DNA from: DASUPK01 sp963815045
GTDB lineage: Bacteria; Actinomycetota; Thermoleophilia; Solirubrobacterales; 70-9
Assembly: GCA_963815045.1 (NCBI GenBank)
Contig: CAWFET010000002.1
Span: 930,001-994,000, forward strand
DNA length: 64,000 bases
Direction: 5' to 3'
Shown here: positions 8,444 to 16,207 of the stretch, piece by piece
How positions within the stretch are numbered: the first letter of the stretch is position 1
Layout of the letters: each line of letters opens with the position of its first letter
The notes under the pieces: generated by a model
What the model was told of the DNA's origin: nothing
The model's input: the letters and a program-made list of their open reading frames with translations, nothing else
Database searches by the model: none
Made by a program: the position numbers and the translations under genes

Positions 8444-9783
8444 GCCGCCTCCTGCAGCCGCTCCGCCACCGGCTCGCCGACCGGGGCCAGCGGAGTTGGC
8501 TCGCCGCGCTGGGGCAGGGGCCCGCGGCCGCCGAGCCGCTCGGAGACCCGGAGCGCCGACCAGACCCCATCCTCATGAAAGCCCCAGCGCCAGTAGGCGC
8601 CGCAGTAGTGGGTCCGGCGCGTGCCCGAGATCTCCGCCCAGCGGCGCTGGGCCGACACGCCGTCGGGGGTGAAGACCGGGTGGTCGTATTCGATCCTGCG
8701 AATGACCGACTTCGGGTCGATCGCCTCGGTCAGGTTCAGGGTGACCAGGTAGTCGCGGTCGGCGACCAGGGACTGCAGCCGGTTCATGTCGTAGGTCACC
8801 GTCGTGCGGCCGGTGGGCTGCTCTGTGAGGTGGTAGTTCCAGCTCGCCCAGGCGCTCCGCCGGCGGGGCATCAGGCTCGCGTCGGTGTGCAGGACGGCCT
8901 CGTTCCGCTGGTAGGGGATGCCGGCCAGAATCTTCGCCTCGGCCGGGCTCGGGTCGGCGAGCATGCGCAGCGCGACGTCGGAGTGGACGGCCAGTACCAC
9001 GTCGTCGAAGTGCTCGCACGAGTCGTCCAGTGCGATCACGACTCCTCCCGGAACACGGTGGACCCGCCGAACCGGCGTCCGCAGGTTGATCCCCTCGCGG
9101 AAGGACGAGATGAGGGCCTGCACGTAGCGGCGCGAGCCCCCGGTGATCGTGCGCCAGGACGGCCTGTCCCGAAGCTGCAGGACGCGGTGGTTCTCGAAGA
9201 ACTCAGCGAGGAAGCCGGCGGGGAAGCTCCACATCTGATCCGGGTCGGCCGACCAGACTGCCGCGGCCTGCGGCACCAGGAGGCGCTCGACGAAGTAGTC
9301 GGAGTAGCCGCCGTCCTCGAGGAAGCGGCGGAGCGACGGCCCGCGACCGCCGCGGCCGACGAGCTTGCGTGCCTCGCGGTTGAACCGGACCAGATCGCGC
9401 AACATCCGGTGGAAGCGGGGATCGAGGGCGTGAGCCGGGCGCGCGAACACGCCTCGTGGGCCGGTGGTGGCCCACTCGAACCCACCGCGGCCATCGGAGA
9501 CCGAGAAGCTCATGTCGGTCGGCTGCGATGCGACGCCGAGCTCGTCCAGCATGCGCTCGAAGTTGGGGTAGTTGAGCTCGTTGAAGACGATGAAGCCCGT
9601 GTCGATGGCCAGCGTCCCCCCGGCCGTCTGGACGTCGATCGTGTTGGTGTGGCCACCTGGATAGCAGCCGGCCTCGAACACCTGGACGTCGTGGCCCGCG
9701 CGGTGGAGCTCGGCCGCGGCCACGAGGCCGGAGACCCCGGCGCCGACGACGGCGATGCGCCTCGAATCCCCGAACCGCCTCAT
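8440..9783 (-). CDS. COG2907-type FAD-dependent amine-oxidase-like flavoprotein
   Basis: A 447-residue flavoprotein. The dinucleotide-binding motif is VVGAGVSGLVAAAELHRAG near the N-terminus, with the family-specific stretches EAGCYPGGHTNT and DTGFIVFNELNYPNFERML. The C-terminal FAD-binding part includes THYCGAYWRWGFHEDG. Related proteins accompany DUF1365 and often a cyclopropane-fatty-acid synthase; fatty-acyl modification in response to singlet oxygen is known or suspected for them. No such synthase lies in this operon. Four-base overlaps with both neighbours imply translational coupling. Confidence 0.9.
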   Translation of the reverse strand: MRRFGDSRRIAVVGAGVSGLVAAAELHRAGHDVQVFEAGCYPGGHTNTIDVQTAGGTLAIDTGFIVFNELNYPNFERMLDELGVASQPTDMSFSVSDGRGGFEWATTGPRGVFARPAHALDPRFHRMLRDLVRFNREARKLVGRGGRGPSLRRFLEDGGYSDYFVERLLVPQAAAVWSADPDQMWSFPAGFLAEFFENHRVLQLRDRPSWRTITGGSRRYVQALISSFREGINLRTPVRRVHRVPGGVVIALDDSCEHFDDVVLAVHSDVALRMLADPSPAEAKILAGIPYQRNEAVLHTDASLMPRRRSAWASWNYHLTEQPTGRTTVTYDMNRLQSLVADRDYLVTLNLTEAIDPKSVIRRIEYDHPVFTPDGVSAQRRWAEISGTRRTHYCGAYWRWGFHEDGVWSALRVSERLGGRGPLPQRGEPTPLAPVGEPVAERLQEAA

Positions 9784-10250
9784 GCCGCAGACCGGTCCCT
9801 GGGCGTGCCGAGCGCGGGCTTGGCGAGCTGCTCGGCGAGGCCCTGCTTCGCGTTCTCGCCGAGCGTGGCGAACGCCGCCCGCAGGGGAAGCTCGAAGACC
9901 TTGCGGATTCCCTTGAGGCGGAGCTCCGCATCCCAGCTGACCCTGCTGTGATCGCCGTCGACCGGCTCGATCCGCGCCTCGTCACGGACTGACACCGACT
10001 CAGTCTCGGCCTCGAACACGACGCGGTTGGGCCGGTCGACCTCGACCACGCGGTAGTGGAGGCCGAGGGTCCTCCCGCGGAAGCTGACCTCCAGGTCGTA
10101 GCGCGCGCTCTCAGTCCGGGGCTCGCCCCCGGTCAACACGATGCTCTCCACGCTCGGATCCCACTCGCCCACCGAGCGCAGGTCGGCCAGGTAGTCCCAG
10201 GCGTCCTCCGCGCTGTGAGGTGCGTCGACCGTTCCTGTGTATCTCGCCAT
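9780..10250 (-). CDS. SRPBCC (START-like) ligand-binding protein
   Basis: A 156-residue protein of the SRPBCC/polyketide-cyclase superfamily. It has the typical start MARYTGTVDAPHSAEDAWDY, a central beta-rich stretch and a long C-terminal helix ending in NAKQGLAEQL. Members bind hydrophobic ligands in a deep pocket; some are enzymes. The position between a flavoprotein and an SDR makes a lipid-like or carotenoid-like ligand plausible, which is inference. A good ribosome binding site (GAAAGGAAACGAG) precedes the ATG, and the gene overlaps the flavoprotein start by four bases. Confidence 0.85.
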   Translation of the reverse strand: MARYTGTVDAPHSAEDAWDYLADLRSVGEWDPSVESIVLTGGEPRTESARYDLEVSFRGRTLGLHYRVVEVDRPNRVVFEAETESVSVRDEARIEPVDGDHSRVSWDAELRLKGIRKVFELPLRAAFATLGENAKQGLAEQLAKPALGTPRDRSAA

Positions 10251-10275
10251 CTCGTTTCCTTTCTCTCGTCTTCGT

Positions 10276-11259
10276 TCAGCAGGCCAGTGCCGCGCGGGGG
10301 GTCTCCGAGACGGTGCAGAGCCGCTCGCACTCCAGCCAGAGCCGATCGCGGTTCTCCGCGCTCTCCCGCGTCGAGGGCAGCCGGTGCTCCGGCCGCGGCA
10401 CCCGGTCGTGCCAGAACCCGGAGGTCGCCGGCTCCAGCTCCGGAGCCATCCCGAGCCAGATGGCCGTGTCGGCGCCCTGGCGGGCGTCGCGCAGGAGCGG
10501 GCGCATCACGCGCCTGAAGCGCGGCAGCGAGGATCGGAGGCCCGGGGTGTCGACCCAGCCCGGATGCATGGCGTGGAAGGCGATGCGCTCCGCGGGAAAC
10601 CGCTCGGCCCAGGACCGGTTGAGCGCCACCTGCGCGCGCTTGGTGTGCGCGTAGAAGCGCGCCCCGTCGAAGGGCTGGCCCTCCAACTGGGGATCCTCGG
10701 AGTCGAGGCGCGCCGTGTACATGCCGCCCGAGGAGACGGTGATCACCCGTGCCGGCGCGCCCTCGAGCAGAGCCGGCAGAAGCAGCGAGGTGAGCAGGAA
10801 CGGCCCGAGGACGTTGGTGGCGAAGGTCAGCTCGATCCCGTCCCGTGTGTGGGTCCGCTCGGCCGGAAGCACGCCGGCGTTGTGAACGAGGAGGTCGAGG
10901 CGCTCCTGCCGCGCCTGGAAGGCTTCCGCGAAGTGCCGGATGGCCGGGAGGTGGGAGAGATCGCAGGGCTCGACCTCGATCGTCCCGCTCGCGGAAGGCA
11001 GGCGAGACTCGATCCGCGAGACGGCCTCTCTGCCCCGGAACTGGTTCCTGACGAGCATGTGGACCCTGCATCCCGCGGCCGCGAGGCCCTCGCAGATCGC
11101 TTCGCCGATACCGGAACTGCCCCCGGTCACCAGCGCGGTCTTGCCGTGAAGCACGCCGGGGGACGGTTCGTCCCGCCCGAGGCCTCTGAGTCCGTAGCCG
11201 ATCCGGGAGTAGCCCGGAAGCACGGCGAGGTCGAGTGCCCGATCGAGGAGGCGGTTCAT
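10276..11259 (-). CDS. SDR oxidoreductase, DHRS12-like
   Basis: A 327-residue short-chain dehydrogenase most like the DHRS12 subgroup. It has about 40 extra N-terminal residues before the cofactor motif TGGSSGIG, then VHNAG, a catalytic serine in ITVSSGGMY and YAHTK as the YxxxK pair. A C-terminal extension (PATSGFWHDRVPRPEH) is also typical of the subgroup. The substrate is unknown but probably lipid-like. The start overlaps the upstream small membrane gene by four bases; the next gene follows after 25 bp. Confidence 0.88.
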   Translation of the reverse strand: MNRLLDRALDLAVLPGYSRIGYGLRGLGRDEPSPGVLHGKTALVTGGSSGIGEAICEGLAAAGCRVHMLVRNQFRGREAVSRIESRLPSASGTIEVEPCDLSHLPAIRHFAEAFQARQERLDLLVHNAGVLPAERTHTRDGIELTFATNVLGPFLLTSLLLPALLEGAPARVITVSSGGMYTARLDSEDPQLEGQPFDGARFYAHTKRAQVALNRSWAERFPAERIAFHAMHPGWVDTPGLRSSLPRFRRVMRPLLRDARQGADTAIWLGMAPELEPATSGFWHDRVPRPEHRLPSTRESAENRDRLWLECERLCTVSETPRAALAC

Positions 11260-11438
11260 CGCGGGGCGCCTTCCGGCTCCTGGGTGACCTGTCGCGCCGC
11301 CGTGGCGCCGAACACCTCACGCCCCTGTTCGAACCGGGTCCGGTCTCGGCGCTCATTGACGATTCCCCAGGCGAGCAGCCCGAGGGCCGCGCAGGCCATG
11401 CCGAAGACGACCACTCCGTAGATGAAGATGCCGATCAT
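11256..11438 (-). CDS. Small single-pass membrane protein
   Basis: A 60-residue protein with one hydrophobic segment at residues 2-26 followed by a charged cytoplasmic-looking tail (NERRDRTRFEQGREVFG). No family is recognised. It sits second in the operon and overlaps both neighbours by four bases, so it is very likely translated with them. It may serve as a membrane anchor or partner for the SDR or flavoprotein; that is inference. Confidence 0.65.
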   Translation of the reverse strand: MIGIFIYGVVVFGMACAALGLLAWGIVNERRDRTRFEQGREVFGATAARQVTQEPEGAPR

Positions 11439-11659
11439 CGGGCACCCTCCTCGGGGGACCGGGTGGTCGGGGCGGGGAGGCGCCGCGGCGCGAGGAAAGC
11501 GCCGAGGGCGAGAATCGAGGGCACCCAGAGCCCGACGAAGATGCCGTCAGTGTGCTCTCCGCTGAAGTAGAGGGCGACGGACAGGCCGAACGAGAGCAGA
11601 GCCGCGACCAGGAAGAGGACCCGGGCCGCGAGCGTCCTACCGCTTTGATCAAGTTGCAT
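11435..11659 (-). CDS. Small two-pass membrane protein, first gene of light-locus operon
   Basis: A 74-residue protein with hydrophobic segments at about residues 12-33 and 38-57 and a proline-rich charged tail. It has a strong ribosome binding site (GAAAGGAG, eight bases before the ATG) and is the first gene after the divergent promoter at 11716-11744. Function unknown. Position and four-base overlap with the next gene place it in the operon controlled by the divergent CarH-type regulator. Confidence 0.68.
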   Translation of the reverse strand: MQLDQSGRTLAARVLFLVAALLSFGLSVALYFSGEHTDGIFVGLWVPSILALGAFLAPRRLPAPTTRSPEEGAR

Positions 11660-11703
11660 CGCTGTCTCCTTTCGTACCGGGATCGTCCAGGGTTTATCCA
11701 GAG

Positions 11704-11764
11704 TTGACGCGCTGGGTTCTAACAGGTAGCCTGAGGCCTGTCAAGAGTCTGTCCAGTGTCTGCC
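11704..11764. promoter_or_regulatory. Divergent promoters with 11-bp direct repeats (candidate CarH operator)
   Basis: Two sigma-70-like promoters face away from each other. Rightward: TTGACG (11704-11709), 17-bp spacer, TAGCCT (11727-11732). Leftward: TTGACA (11744-11739 on the minus strand), 17-bp spacer, TAGAAC (11721-11716). Three repeats with an exact 11-bp period, CTGTC at 11738, CTGTC at 11749 and CTGCC at 11760, cover the leftward -35 box and the rightward start site. Tandem 11-bp repeats over a -35 box are how CarH tetramers are known to bind. The inverted pair ACAGG/CCTGT also brackets the spacer. Confidence 0.68.
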
Positions 11765-12643
11765 CCATCAGATAACACCTCGGAAGGGCCGCTCGTCCGA
11801 ATCGGCGAGCTCAGCCGGCGCACCGGTGTCGGCGTCGACACGCTGCGCGCGTGGGAGCGGCGCTACGAGCTGCTGGACCCGCAGCGGAGCGCCGGCGGCT
11901 TCCGCCTTTACGGCACGAGCGACGAGGAGCGGGTGAGGGCCATGAAGGCCCTGATCGACTCGGGTGTCTCGGCGGCCGAGGCGGCGCGCCTCGCGGCATC
12001 GGAGGCCTCTTCCGGGAGGAGCCAGACGGAGGCGGCGGGCATCGACCACGCCGAGCGGCTGGTCGCGGCGCTCGACCGGTTCGACGAGGCTGACGCGAAC
12101 GCGATCCTCGATGACGCGATCGCCCGCTTCACGGTCGATGCGGTCGCGAGCCGCCTCCTGCTGCCCGTGCTGCACGAGATCGGAATCCGCTGGGAGACCG
12201 GCGACATCTCGGTCGCGGAGGAGCACTTCGCGACCTCTCTTCTGCGCGGGCGCATGCTGGCGCTCGGCCGCAACTGGGGGGCGGGCGGCGGACCGCTCGC
12301 CGTTCTCGCCTGCCCGCCCGGCGAGCAGCACGACCTCGGCCTGATCGCATTCGGGCTCGTTCTTCGCGAGCGTGGCTGGCGCATCGCCCTGCTCGGGGGC
12401 GATACCCCGATCGAGACGATCTCGGATGCGGTGGCGAAGCTCGGCCCCGACGCCGTGGTGCTGGCCGCGGTCAGCGCGGGGCCGCTCGAGGCCGTGGCGG
12501 AGAAGATCCGGAAGCTCGCACACGAAGCCACGGTGCTGATCGGGGGCGAGGGGGCGGACGAGGCGCTGGCCCGGCGCCTCGGCGTGCGAGCGCTCGAGCC
12601 CGATCCGATCGCGGCCGCGGCGGGTATGCGCGGGGCAGGATGA
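11756..12643 (+). CDS. carH: CarH/LitR-type B12-dependent photoreceptor, MerR-family repressor
   Basis: A 295-residue regulator, GTG start. Residues 14-52 form a MerR helix-turn-helix (RIGELSRRTGVGVDTLRAWE). The C-terminal part is a cobalamin-binding domain. The Wx9EH signature that caps the adenosyl group is present as W146, E156 and H157, and the cobalt-ligand motif is E190-x-H192-x-x-G195. The spacing H157 to H192 is 35 residues, the same as H142 to H177 in Thermus CarH. Such proteins repress in the dark as AdoB12-bound tetramers and fall apart in light. It faces the operon it probably controls, and its own promoter overlaps the same repeats. TGA overlaps the ATG of the next gene. Confidence 0.88.
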   Translation: MSAPSDNTSEGPLVRIGELSRRTGVGVDTLRAWERRYELLDPQRSAGGFRLYGTSDEERVRAMKALIDSGVSAAEAARLAASEASSGRSQTEAAGIDHAERLVAALDRFDEADANAILDDAIARFTVDAVASRLLLPVLHEIGIRWETGDISVAEEHFATSLLRGRMLALGRNWGAGGGPLAVLACPPGEQHDLGLIAFGLVLRERGWRIALLGGDTPIETISDAVAKLGPDAVVLAAVSAGPLEAVAEKIRKLAHEATVLIGGEGADEALARRLGVRALEPDPIAAAAGMRGAG

Positions 12644-13560
12644 CGACCGAGACTCGCACCGCCCTGGTCACCGGCGCGACCGGATTCGTCGGAGGCAGGC
12701 TCGCCACCGCCCTCGCCGAGCATGGCTGGCACGTTCGCGCGCTGGTCCGCGATCGCGGCCGGGCGAAGGACCTGGCCGATCAGGGAATCGAGCTGGTCGA
12801 GGGTGACGTGCTTAACGCCGACTCGCTTCGAGGCGCGGGGGAGGGGGCGGAGGTCGCCTACTACCTCGTCCACTCGATGGGCCGGGGCGGCGAGGGGAAC
12901 TTCGAGGAGAAGGAGGGCCGAGCGGCGGAGAACTTCGCCGCGATGGCGAAGCGCGAAGGGGTCGGCCGGGTCGTCTACCTGGGAGGGCTGGGGGACAAGC
13001 CACGCTCGAAGCACCTGCGCAGCCGGCAGCGCACGGCCGAGATCCTCGAGGAAACCGGGCCGCCGCTCACCTACTTCCGTGCCGCCATGGTCGTCGGGGC
13101 CCGCAGCGAGTCCTACCGGACGCTCCGCTACCTGGTCGAGCGGCTCCCCGCGATGATCGCCCCGGCGTGGCTGTCCACGCCGACGCAGCCGATCGCGGTG
13201 GACGACGTGGTCGACTACCTGCGGCGCGCGCCGGACGTCGCGGAATCCGAGGGCCGCGAGGTGCAGATCGGCGGCTCCAACGTCCTCTCCTATGGCGAGA
13301 TGCTCGACCGGATGGCGACCGCGCTGGGCAAGCACCCGAGGCCGAAGGTGCCGGTCCCGCTGCTGACGCCGAGGCTCTCCTCGCTCTGGATCGGGCTGGT
13401 GACGCCGGTCGACGCGGGCGTGGCGCGGCCCCTGGTCGAGGGGCTCTCGACGCCCACGACCGTCACCGACCCGTCAGGAGCAGAGGCCTTCGGCATCCAG
13501 CCGATGTCGTTCCCGCAGGCGCTGCGCCGCGCGCTCGACGAGGACCCGGAGCTCGGCTGA
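12640..13560 (+). CDS. NAD(P)-binding atypical SDR (NmrA-like)
   Basis: A 306-residue protein with the extended-SDR cofactor motif VTGATGFVGGRLATAL at its start and family stretches AYYLVHSMG and YLGGLGD. It lacks a clear YxxxK catalytic pair, so it is an atypical SDR: it may be a reductase, an NAD(P) sensor or a partner subunit. It overlaps carH by four bases (ATGA) and is thus in the same rightward, probably light-controlled, transcript. Its own stop overlaps the start of the next gene. Confidence 0.85.
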   Translation: MTTETRTALVTGATGFVGGRLATALAEHGWHVRALVRDRGRAKDLADQGIELVEGDVLNADSLRGAGEGAEVAYYLVHSMGRGGEGNFEEKEGRAAENFAAMAKREGVGRVVYLGGLGDKPRSKHLRSRQRTAEILEETGPPLTYFRAAMVVGARSESYRTLRYLVERLPAMIAPAWLSTPTQPIAVDDVVDYLRRAPDVAESEGREVQIGGSNVLSYGEMLDRMATALGKHPRPKVPVPLLTPRLSSLWIGLVTPVDAGVARPLVEGLSTPTTVTDPSGAEAFGIQPMSFPQALRRALDEDPELG

Positions 13561-14174
13561 TGCCGTCCGGCCTGAGGCTTCATCCGGACCAGTTGGACCA
13601 GGTGCCCCTGACCGGGGCGGTCTCCTCCCGTCAGGCGGGAGAGCTCGAGCTCCGCCGGCCGCTGTCCGAGGTCCTCACGCGCGACTTCCTGAGTTGGGCC
13701 GCCCACGCGTACTGGCACCTGATCACGCGTTTCACGCTCGGGCTGATCCGGGTCACGTCCGACGATGGAGATCAGTGCATCGTCGTGATCGGACGCCCGC
13801 TGGTGCTGCTCCGGTTCCACGAGCCGGAGTACGAGCTCCGGGACGGCGAGGGATCCGTCACCTGGCGGATCAAGCGAGGCATCCTCGTCGCGGGGGGCGG
13901 GCGAGACCGTGGGTTTCTGCGCCTCTCGATCAGCGCGGCGGACTCCGAGGGGGCCGACGGCGCCACTCGGGTGAGCGTCGAGATGGACGTCGAGAACTTC
14001 TACCCGTGGCTTCGCGGCCGTGGCGCGTTCGCGCGGCTCGGCGTCTGGGTCTACGCGAACACCCAGCAGCGGATCCACCGCGTCGTCACCCGGCGTTTCC
14101 TCCACCGCCTGGCCAAGGCGCTCGAGTCAGGCCCGGCCCGCTCGGCTCAGGGCGCGACGATCGGCTCCGGGTAG
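13560..14174 (+). CDS. Uncharacterised protein, third gene of the carH transcript
   Basis: A 204-residue protein without a recognised family. The ATG at 13560 overlaps the TGA of the preceding SDR gene (TGATG), which decides this start over a longer open frame upstream. It has no signal peptide or convincing transmembrane segment. Features are an amphipathic stretch HAYWHLITRFTLGLIRV, a beta-rich middle and a C-terminus rich in arginine and tryptophan-like aromatics (YPWLRGRGAFARLG). The end overlaps the convergent photolyase gene by 28 bp. A lipid- or pigment-related role would fit the locus but is only inferred. Confidence 0.62.
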   Translation: MPSGLRLHPDQLDQVPLTGAVSSRQAGELELRRPLSEVLTRDFLSWAAHAYWHLITRFTLGLIRVTSDDGDQCIVVIGRPLVLLRFHEPEYELRDGEGSVTWRIKRGILVAGGGRDRGFLRLSISAADSEGADGATRVSVEMDVENFYPWLRGRGAFARLGVWVYANTQQRIHRVVTRRFLHRLAKALESGPARSAQGATIGSG

Positions 14175-15466
14175 TCGAGGCGTTCCCGCTCCCGGGCGGC
14201 GAGCCGCCAGGGCTCGTGGACATGCCGGCCCTCGATCTCGGCCAGCTCCGGCACGTGGGCCCGGACGTAGGCACCGTCCGGGTCGAAGCGGTGCGCCTGG
14301 CGGATCGGGTTGAGCACCCGGTTCGGCCGCGTGTCGTTTCCGGTTCCGGCAACCCATTGCCAGTTGCCGCGGTTGTTGGCGAGGTCAGCGTCGACGAGCA
14401 GCCGCTCGAAATGGTCGGCCCCCTCACGCCAGTCGATCCCGAGCGTCTTCGTCAGGAAGGAGCCGACGATCAGCCGCGCCCGGTTGGGAAGGAATCCCTC
14501 GCTCGCGAGCTGGCGCATGCCGGCGTCCACGATCGGATAGCCGGTCTCGCCGTCCTTCCAGGCCGCGAGCGCCTCGTCGTCGTGCCTCCAGCGGCGCCGG
14601 CCGGGCCGGTAGTCGCTGTGGGCGAGGTCGGGACGCGCGGCCATCACCTGATGGTGGAAGTCGCGCCAGCACAGCTGGCGCACGAAGTCTTCGAGGCCAT
14701 TCCGATCCTCCACGCGCGCGAGCACCTCGCTCGGCGAGAGACAGCCGAAGTGCAGGTACGGACCGAGATGTGAGGTGGCGTCGGCCGGCAGATCGTCGGC
14801 CATCTCGTCATACCGGCGTGAGCTCGCTCGCAGCCAGCGGCTGAGCAGCTCGCGCCCCGCGGACTCTCCACCGCGCGGGAGCGTTCCAGCGGCGGCGCCG
14901 CGGGTCAGCTCGGACAGCTTGGGGATCCGCCCGGCGCGAACCCGCGACGGCGAGCGGAGCTTGCGGGGCGTCCCGAGCGGCTCGCGCTTCGAGGCGGAGC
15001 TCCAGGCCCGCCAGTACGGGGTGAAGACCCGGTAATGGTCCCCTGACACCGGGGTGAGCTCGCCGGGCGGGACCACGGTCACCCCCTCGAACGCGCGCGG
15101 GGAGATCCCGCGGCACCCGCACTCGCGCTCGAGGCGGCGCCGGCGCTCTCCCGCGTAGCCGCTCACGTCCTCGCTCAGGAAGATCGCCTCGGCAAGGGAC
15201 TCCTCGGCGAGGCGCATCACCTCCCGCACCGGGTCTCCGCGCCGGATCACGAGCCGGGTGCCGCGCTTTCGGAGTGAGTCGTCGAGATCCCGCAGGCAGT
15301 CGAGCAGGAAGGACAGCCGGTTGGGCGCACCGGATCTTCCCGAGAGGAGCCGGTCGTCGAGCACGAACGCGGGAACGATCCGATCGGCCTGCCTGGCCGC
15401 CGCGCTCAGCGCGGGATGGTCGTGCACGCGGAGGTCGCGGGTGAACAGGACGATCGCGGTCGACAC
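14147..15466 (-). CDS. phrB: Deoxyribodipyrimidine photolyase (cryptochrome/photolyase family)
   Basis: A 439-residue light-driven DNA repair enzyme that splits UV-induced pyrimidine dimers. The N-terminal antenna domain starts with FTRDLRVHDHPAL. The FAD-binding domain has LCWRDFHHQVMA, the segment WKDGETGYPIVDAGMRQL and NRARLIVGSFLTKTLGIDWREG, then DADLANNRGNWQWVAGTGND. These residues make it a class I enzyme, probably CPD-specific. Start is GTG. It lies convergent with the carH transcript; photolyase genes commonly belong to CarH/LitR regulons. Confidence 0.94.
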   Translation of the reverse strand: MSTAIVLFTRDLRVHDHPALSAAARQADRIVPAFVLDDRLLSGRSGAPNRLSFLLDCLRDLDDSLRKRGTRLVIRRGDPVREVMRLAEESLAEAIFLSEDVSGYAGERRRRLERECGCRGISPRAFEGVTVVPPGELTPVSGDHYRVFTPYWRAWSSASKREPLGTPRKLRSPSRVRAGRIPKLSELTRGAAAGTLPRGGESAGRELLSRWLRASSRRYDEMADDLPADATSHLGPYLHFGCLSPSEVLARVEDRNGLEDFVRQLCWRDFHHQVMAARPDLAHSDYRPGRRRWRHDDEALAAWKDGETGYPIVDAGMRQLASEGFLPNRARLIVGSFLTKTLGIDWREGADHFERLLVDADLANNRGNWQWVAGTGNDTRPNRVLNPIRQAHRFDPDGAYVRAHVPELAEIEGRHVHEPWRLAARERERLDYPEPIVAP

Positions 15467-15559
15467 CCGGGTGAGGCTATTCGGAGCGCGCGGCCTGGAG
15501 TAGGGTGCCGCGCACGCCGGTCAGCCGGCCGGCCCCAACGGCGCAAGAGGGGGTTGAGC

Positions 15560-15982
15560 ATGGATCTGAAACTCGAGGTCGTGGTGCTACCGGTGGCCGA
15601 CGTCGATCGGTCCAAGGCCTTCTATGAGGGGCTGGGATGGCGGCTCGACGCGGACATCGGCGACGGCGAGAGGTTCCGGATCGTCCAGTTCACCCCTCCC
15701 GGGTCCCCGTGCTCGATCCACTTCGGCGTCGGCCTCACCTCGGCTCCCGCCGGTTCGGCCGTGACGTATCTGATCGCCTCGGACCTGGAGGCGGCCCGTA
15801 AGGAGCTCGCCGAGGGCGGCGCGGAGGTGAGCGAGGTGTTCCACCGAGAGGACGCCGGCGAGGAGGTGGCCGGACCCGATCCCGAGGGCCGCAGCTACTT
15901 CTCGCTCGCCTCGTTCAACGACCCGGATGGCAACCGCTGGATGCTCCAGGAGATCACCGAGCGCCTGCCTGGGCGCGAGTAG
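15560..15982 (+). CDS. VOC (glyoxalase/bleomycin-resistance fold) protein
   Basis: A 140-residue protein of the vicinal-oxygen-chelate superfamily. It has the repeat start VLPVADVDRSKAFYEGLGW and the terminal FNDPDGNRWMLQEI, where the glutamate is a usual metal ligand. It could be a dioxygenase, lyase or binding protein. The start at ATG 15560 is chosen because the fold begins there; the open frame extends further upstream without homology. It precedes two overlapping genes and probably shares their transcript. Confidence 0.85.
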   Translation: MDLKLEVVVLPVADVDRSKAFYEGLGWRLDADIGDGERFRIVQFTPPGSPCSIHFGVGLTSAPAGSAVTYLIASDLEAARKELAEGGAEVSEVFHREDAGEEVAGPDPEGRSYFSLASFNDPDGNRWMLQEITERLPGRE

Positions 15983-16000
15983 CAGAGAGGAGAAGAGCAC

Positions 16001-16207
16001 ATGGATGTCGAGACGCTGACGGGGCTGCTTCGCGAAGCGGAGGAGCACCACGGTCCCTACGAGGCGGAGGCGCCGAAGCACCACTGGTCGGGGTTCTACG
16101 CCGCCTACATCGTCGCCCGAGAGGCGGGGCGAACCCCGGAGGAGGCCGACCAGGACGCCCGCGCCCACATGGAGAAGGTCCTCGCGGATCAGGGAGGGGG
16201 CGAGTGA
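16001..16207 (+). CDS. Small conserved hypothetical protein
   Basis: A 68-residue acidic protein of unknown function with a good ribosome binding site (AGAGGAGAAGAG). It contains a histidine-rich middle (EEHHGPYEAEAPKHHW) and aromatic stretch (SGFYAAYIVARE), then a helical tail (EEADQDARAHMEKVL). It lies 18 bp after the VOC gene and overlaps the flavoprotein gene by four bases (GTGA), so it belongs to a three-gene operon. Confidence 0.62.
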   Translation: MDVETLTGLLREAEEHHGPYEAEAPKHHWSGFYAAYIVAREAGRTPEEADQDARAHMEKVLADQGGGE

